Shown: positions 60,145 to 64,000 of the stretch, one piece after another
Layout: each line of letters opens with the position of its first letter
Position numbering within the stretch: the first letter of the stretch is position 1
NCBI RefSeq assembly: GCF_014529945.1
Contig: NZ_JACVFB010000003.1
Span: 806,001-870,000 of the forward strand
Source: Chitinophaga varians
GTDB taxonomy: Bacteria > Bacteroidota > Bacteroidia > Chitinophagales > Chitinophagaceae
Direction of reading: 5' to 3'
Length of the DNA stretch: 64,000 nt
Position numbers and translations under genes: made by a program
Notes under the pieces: generated by a model
Seen by the model: the letters and a program-made list of their open reading frames with translations, nothing else
Databases searched by the model: none
Told to the model about the DNA's origin: nothing

Positions 60145-62136
60145 TTATTTCTTCGTTATCGTGAAAGTGGTCCTTCTGTTCTTCTGTCTTCCTTCCGGAT
60201 TGTCTGATCCATCCGGCAGCGTGTTGGGCTCTATTGGCATGGATGCACCGTAACCTTTGTGGGTAAGGCGATGAGGGTCTATCCCTTTTTCCACGAGGTA
60301 GTCTACGCAGCTCTTGGCACGGGCTTCGGAGAGACGTTGGTTGTATCGGTTGCTGCCTTTGCCGTCGGTATGCGCGCTCAGTTCTATCTCCATGGCAGGA
60401 TTGGCCTGCAGCAGGGTTACCAGTTTATCCAGGGAAGCAAATGATTCCTCTTTGAGCGTCGCTTTGTCGTAATCGTAGTACACATTCTCCAGTGTCACCG
60501 GTGATGGTGGCGGCACTATCGGGGTAAGGCACAGTTCCGGTGCTGTGATGGCCACGGTATCTTCATTCTGTGGCACACCGATATGCTGTGTTCCCTGCGT
60601 ATAACCGACAGCGTTAGCCACGGCTACCAGCGGCTGGTATTCGTTCAACGTAAAGGCATAGCTGCCATCAGCGCCGGTGCTGCGGGTGGTGATCACCTGA
60701 TGGCTAACGGTATCGATGATACGTACTTCTGCACCGGCTACTGGCGTGTTGCTGTTACAAGCCACCACGATACCGCTGAGCTGCCGCGCCGGACGGGTTT
60801 TATGCAGAAAGAAGAGTTCGAGGCAGCATTCTGCCGCTCTGTCTGTGCCTAGCAGCACGTCGTCGAGCAGATTGCGGTTGTTGCTGCGGCTGGCGAAGTA
60901 GATATCGTCTTTCACAGAATTAACCGGATATCCCATATTCACCGGCGTCTGAAAGCTGCCTACTTCTCCCCTGCTGCTGAAAAAATCGTAGCCGCCCATG
61001 CCGGTCCGGCCGTCTGTGGAAAACACCAACGTGCGGGTGGCGGTATGGTAATAAGGCGCCTGCTCATTATCTGCGGTATTGATCACTTCGCCGAGGTTGA
61101 CGGTGCTCACCGGCTTACCCGCTTCGTCCAGTGTGGCGCACCACAGGTCAAAGCCGCCTTGTCCGCCGGGACGGTCGCTGGCATACAGCAGGTGTTTGCC
61201 ATCAGGCAATACAAAAGGTTGCTGCGTGTTGCTGCCCGGCACATTGATCACCGCGTCCAGGGGCGCAGGTTCTCCCCAGCTGTTACCGGCTTTACGGGAT
61301 ACCCAGATAGCGGTGATTTTTTTCCCGTGATCTATTTGCCAGCGGGTGATGAACAACTGCTGTCCATCAGGGCTGATGCTGACAGCGCCCTGGTGCAGCG
61401 ATTCAGGCTGGGCAACCGGCAGCAACCGGATGTTGGCAGCCTGCCCGTCGGCATAGTCAGCGGTGTACACCCTGTTAATGAACCCCTTGTTTTTGGCAGG
61501 GTCCGGACGGGTGGAGGTAAACAGCAACGCGCCATCAGCTGTCCAGAGCGGCGCATAGCTGGCGCCTGTGGTATTCAGCGCAGCCGGCGCTTTACGTATT
61601 TCATAGAGGGAAAGGTCAGACCGTTTTAATTGGGCATTGATAAATGCGAGGTTATTGACTTCCCGTTCGGCGGAAATACTGTAGCTGTCTTTGGAGCCAT
61701 AGCCCTGGAGGAAGCTATGGAAGGCCTTCTCCGCTTCCTCGTATTTGCCGAGGGCACGCAGTGAAACAGCATAATAGTAGGCAGCCAGCGGGAAATTCTT
61801 TCTGTCTGCTTCCAGTACATTTTCGTAGTGAGGCGCCGCTTTTTCATAGTTATGCAGGTTGCGGTAGCTTTCTGCCAGTTTATATACTGCCTGTTGCTCA
61901 CTGCTTACCGGTACCATGTTCTTACGACTGGCATTCACTGCCGCATAAGGTTTATAGGAATCCTTCCGGAAGGATTTAGTTCTGGTGCCGAGGTATTTTT
62001 CATAATACTGTACAGCGGAATTGTAATCTTCTTTTTTATAGTACTGATCGGCGGCTTTCAGGTAATCGTAGGTAAACTGCGCCTGTAGCGTCATAGTGGC
62101 CAGTAACACGGATGCGGTAAAGAATATTTTTTTCAT
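60145..62136 (-). CDS. OmpA family protein with TPR, PD40 propeller and carboxypeptidase-regulatory-like domains
   Basis: A 663-residue exported protein (MKKIFFTASVLLATMTLQAQ). Its order is TPR-like helices (about 20-170, YLKAADQYYKKEDYNSAVQYYEKYL), a WD40/PD40 propeller (about 185-420, ISPDGQQLFITRW, LPDGKHLLYASDRPGGQGGFDLW), a CarboxypepD_reg-like beta domain (about 450-530) and a C-terminal OmpA peptidoglycan-binding domain (LSAHTDGKGSNRYNQRLSEARA). PorE of the type IX system shares this layout. It lies between two PorP/SprF genes and probably anchors them to peptidoglycan. Confidence 0.9.
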   Translation of the reverse strand: MKKIFFTASVLLATMTLQAQFTYDYLKAADQYYKKEDYNSAVQYYEKYLGTRTKSFRKDSYKPYAAVNASRKNMVPVSSEQQAVYKLAESYRNLHNYEKAAPHYENVLEADRKNFPLAAYYYAVSLRALGKYEEAEKAFHSFLQGYGSKDSYSISAEREVNNLAFINAQLKRSDLSLYEIRKAPAALNTTGASYAPLWTADGALLFTSTRPDPAKNKGFINRVYTADYADGQAANIRLLPVAQPESLHQGAVSISPDGQQLFITRWQIDHGKKITAIWVSRKAGNSWGEPAPLDAVINVPGSNTQQPFVLPDGKHLLYASDRPGGQGGFDLWCATLDEAGKPVSTVNLGEVINTADNEQAPYYHTATRTLVFSTDGRTGMGGYDFFSSRGEVGSFQTPVNMGYPVNSVKDDIYFASRSNNRNLLDDVLLGTDRAAECCLELFFLHKTRPARQLSGIVVACNSNTPVAGAEVRIIDTVSHQVITTRSTGADGSYAFTLNEYQPLVAVANAVGYTQGTQHIGVPQNEDTVAITAPELCLTPIVPPPSPVTLENVYYDYDKATLKEESFASLDKLVTLLQANPAMEIELSAHTDGKGSNRYNQRLSEARAKSCVDYLVEKGIDPHRLTHKGYGASMPIEPNTLPDGSDNPEGRQKNRRTTFTITKK

Positions 62137-62163
62137 GAGATGTCTGTTACATGTAGAGATGAA

Positions 62164-63168
62164 TTACAAACGAGGGCACACAAATTCCACTTCCGGTGTC
62201 TTCACCTTCCTCCGTCCGATAAATGTGAGTGATACTTCAAAGCTGTTCGAACCGCGGGCCATCTTGCTCAGGTCAGATGTGTTGATATCGTAGCTCACGC
62301 CCAGCATCATGGTTTTGTAAATAAAACCAGCGTGGGTAGTGAAGGCATCTTTGTAACGGTAGTTCAGCCCAAGAAGAAAATCTGTTTCAGGGGCGGCTTT
62401 CAGCTGCCCATAGGCGCCGATCATCTTTTCCTGCGCCGGTCCCTGCGCCATAAACAGGAAGTTGGGCGTAATACTCAGTATGTCCGACAACGTTAGTTTC
62501 ACACCGCCATGTACGTTAAAGCGCATCGGGAAACGTGCATCGCCCTTAGCAGCAAACTGGTCCTGCGGACGGGTGAGATGCATCACGGAGAAGCCGCCAT
62601 AGATATTGAACTTCTTGCCCGGTGTAGCATCGTAGTAGAGGGCGCCGGCGCCGGCATCAAAAGAAAGCGAAGAAGTCCTGGTCAGTATGTCCGTTACCGG
62701 GTTACCCGGATTATAACCCGTCACCGGGTTCCATTGCTCACCGAAGGTGAGCTTGGAAGGATCAAAGCGGCGTTGGATAAATCCCAGTTGCAGGCCAAAA
62801 TTGAGCTGATGATAATGGGCTGCGTCCAGCTTCACGCCGGTATAAGCGGCGCTCACATAACCGGTGGTATAGTTATAGCCACCGTCACCGGCTGCCTGAT
62901 TCAGGACGCTGGCCCCGAAATTGATATTTTTGGCGGTCGGCACTTCCGCCGTGATACCGTATGTTTTAAAAGGGCTGATATTTCCCCACTGGGTGCGATA
63001 TATCGCGGCGATGCGATAGTCTCCGTCGAAAGCGCCGGTGAGGGCGGGATTAAGCCACGACGGGTAAGTATAGTACTGCGAGAAATGCGGGTCAGCCTGG
63101 GCCATCACCTTTGAGCAGGCGAAGAAGGCTGTCACTGACATGAGCCATGTTGCAATTTTAGTTCTCAT
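62164..63168 (-). CDS. PorP/SprF family type IX secretion outer-membrane protein (copy 2)
   Basis: A 334-residue paralogue of the gene at 59082, with signal peptide (WLMSVTAFFACSKVMAQ) and the family start DPHFSQYYTYPSWLNPALTGAF, then YRTQWGNISPFKTYG and a C-terminal GVSYDINTSDL with SFEVSLTF. It directly follows the large gliding-type protein gene by 32 bases, which makes that protein its likely secretion client. Confidence 0.92.
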   Translation of the reverse strand: MRTKIATWLMSVTAFFACSKVMAQADPHFSQYYTYPSWLNPALTGAFDGDYRIAAIYRTQWGNISPFKTYGITAEVPTAKNINFGASVLNQAAGDGGYNYTTGYVSAAYTGVKLDAAHYHQLNFGLQLGFIQRRFDPSKLTFGEQWNPVTGYNPGNPVTDILTRTSSLSFDAGAGALYYDATPGKKFNIYGGFSVMHLTRPQDQFAAKGDARFPMRFNVHGGVKLTLSDILSITPNFLFMAQGPAQEKMIGAYGQLKAAPETDFLLGLNYRYKDAFTTHAGFIYKTMMLGVSYDINTSDLSKMARGSNSFEVSLTFIGRRKVKTPEVEFVCPRL

Positions 63169-63200
63169 TTTGTGTCCGTGTTTTATGTGAATAATGTTCG

Positions 63201-64000
63201 TTATCTGATGATGGCCACATACCCTGACAGCGGCGCAAATCCGTTACGCAGGGTGATGACATAGTAGTAAGTACCTACCGGCAGCGGATTACCTTTAAAG
63301 CTGCCATCCCAGGGCTGTGCATAACCGCTCGACTCGTATACCCGCTGACCATAGCGATTAAATACTTCCACTTTACTATCGGGATAATCACTCAGGTTAT
63401 GGATCACCCATTTATCGTTGATATTATCGCCATTGGGAGAGAAAGCATTGGGCGGCACCACTGGTTTCAGCACTTTAACAGACAGTTGATCGGTAGCGGT
63501 ACAGTTGTGTTTGCCGATCGCCGTCAGCGTATAAATCTGATCGTGCAGTGCCGGGATAGAAGGCGACAGCAACGTCGGATTCGGGAAGTCGGCCGCTGGC
63601 TCCCAACGGAACTTCAGGTTCACGGAATCATTGGCCGTAGGCCTGAAAGTGATCACTGTTCCCTGCGGCACAACAAACGACTGGCCTGCATCGATAACAG
63701 GTTGCAGGTACACCACCACTTTGCTGCTGAAAGGTGCTGACGTACATCCCGCGGCATTGGTCACTTTCAGCTGTACGCCGTATTCGCCGGGCGAGGTATA
63801 TTTCTTCACCGGGTTCTGTGCGGTGGAGGTAGAACCATCGCCAAACTCCCATGACCAGGTGGTGATATTGCTTTTAGCATCCGTGCTCTGGTCTGTGAAT
63901 GTGTTGTCCGTTCCCTGACACAGCGTGTCCGGAGAAACTTTAAAGGATGCCACCGGTTGACCAAAGAACGCTTCTATCCGTTTGGTGGCCTGCGCATTAC
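63201..64000 (-). CDS. PKD-domain surface protein with gliding-type (type B) C-terminal domain (partial, 5' end outside window)
   Basis: An open frame reaching the window edge gives the last 265 or so residues. It shows a PKD domain (TWSWEFGDGSTSTAQNPVKK, YGVQLKVTNAAGC), a second Ig-like module with TYTLTAIG-like repeats, and the gliding-motility-associated C-terminal domain: PNAFSPNGDNINDKWVIHNL, then VEVFNRYGQRVYESSGY and WDGSFKGNPLPVGTYYYVI. Such proteins are large adhesins secreted by the type IX system with help of PorP/SprF. The missing N-terminal part may be long. Confidence 0.9.
   Translation of the reverse strand, partial: NAQATKRIEAFFGQPVASFKVSPDTLCQGTDNTFTDQSTDAKSNITTWSWEFGDGSTSTAQNPVKKYTSPGEYGVQLKVTNAAGCTSAPFSSKVVVYLQPVIDAGQSFVVPQGTVITFRPTANDSVNLKFRWEPAADFPNPTLLSPSIPALHDQIYTLTAIGKHNCTATDQLSVKVLKPVVPPNAFSPNGDNINDKWVIHNLSDYPDSKVEVFNRYGQRVYESSGYAQPWDGSFKGNPLPVGTYYYVITLRNGFAPLSGYVAIIR

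Noticed and set aside
1..64000. tRNA, rRNA, prophage, integrase or transposase genes
   Set aside because: None recognised in the intergenic spaces or frames; by-eye reading could miss a tRNA, so a covariance-model scan would be decisive.

Overview
The window reads as chromosome of a Bacteroidota member, most likely a Chitinophaga-like genus (Chitinophagaceae). Support: PorP/SprF, OmpA and gliding-type C-terminal proteins of type IX secretion, DUF4270/Kelch/DUF4907 genes, paired TlpA/DUF4369 thioredoxins, BlaI/M56 pairs, a LytTR two-component pair, a flexirubin-type tyrosine ammonia-lyase, and promoters of the Bacteroidota form (TTTG, 18-20 bases, TAnnTTTG). No tRNA, rRNA, CRISPR array, prophage or intact insertion sequence was seen.

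Layout. 1-1165: 5' part of an aromatic amino acid ammonia-lyase. 1312-6732: leftward envelope/metal operon (LTA-synthase-like sulfatase, methyltransferase, PAP2 phosphatase, ZIP and CNNM transporters). 6890-9544: phosphoglucosamine mutase facing a cysteine desulfurase. 9807-11821: LytTR regulator and its kinase. 11991-16218: divergent Kelch/DUF4907 and DUF4270/outer-membrane genes. 16326-19996: GH1 glycosidase, lipoprotein formylglycine-generating enzyme, DsbA-like protein and peroxiredoxin. 20146-24919: BlaR1/BlaI pair with twin operators, then two TlpA-like proteins.

25102-39734 is the most striking block: hisGDCB, then the complete trpEGDCFBA, then hisHAFIE, all leftward. Both hisG and trpE are preceded by leader peptides (six His codons; three tandem Trp codons) and by terminators, so both are attenuator controlled. 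The distal his genes lie downstream of the trp attenuator. hisA is fused to an N-terminal GNAT acetyltransferase domain.

39751-42210: a DEDD exonuclease, then a umuD-like gene, an unknown gene and an SRAP (HMCES/YedK) gene behind twin CTAA-N5-TTAG palindromes; this looks like a DNA-damage operon without umuC. 42223-46018: SDR/AraC pair and a large beta-propeller protein. 46204-55317: L-rhamnose operon (transporter, bifunctional aldolase/dehydrogenase, isomerase, kinase, GH78 rhamnosidase, GntR-type regulator). 55664-57769: a toxin-antitoxin-like patch (Panacea/SocA-domain gene overlapping an unrecognised gene, two strong palindromes, a RhuM-Fic protein). 57779-64000: ECF sigma factor, collagen-like lipoprotein, and a type IX secretion associated set (PorP/SprF, OmpA, PorP/SprF, PKD plus gliding C-terminal domain).

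Dispersed repeats are frequent: GCAAAGACGCAAAG-type nested palindromes (three places) and AT-rich 7-base-periodic palindromes, several of which have a terminator at their centre. All assignments come from reading the sequence and from recalled family knowledge; no database search was run.
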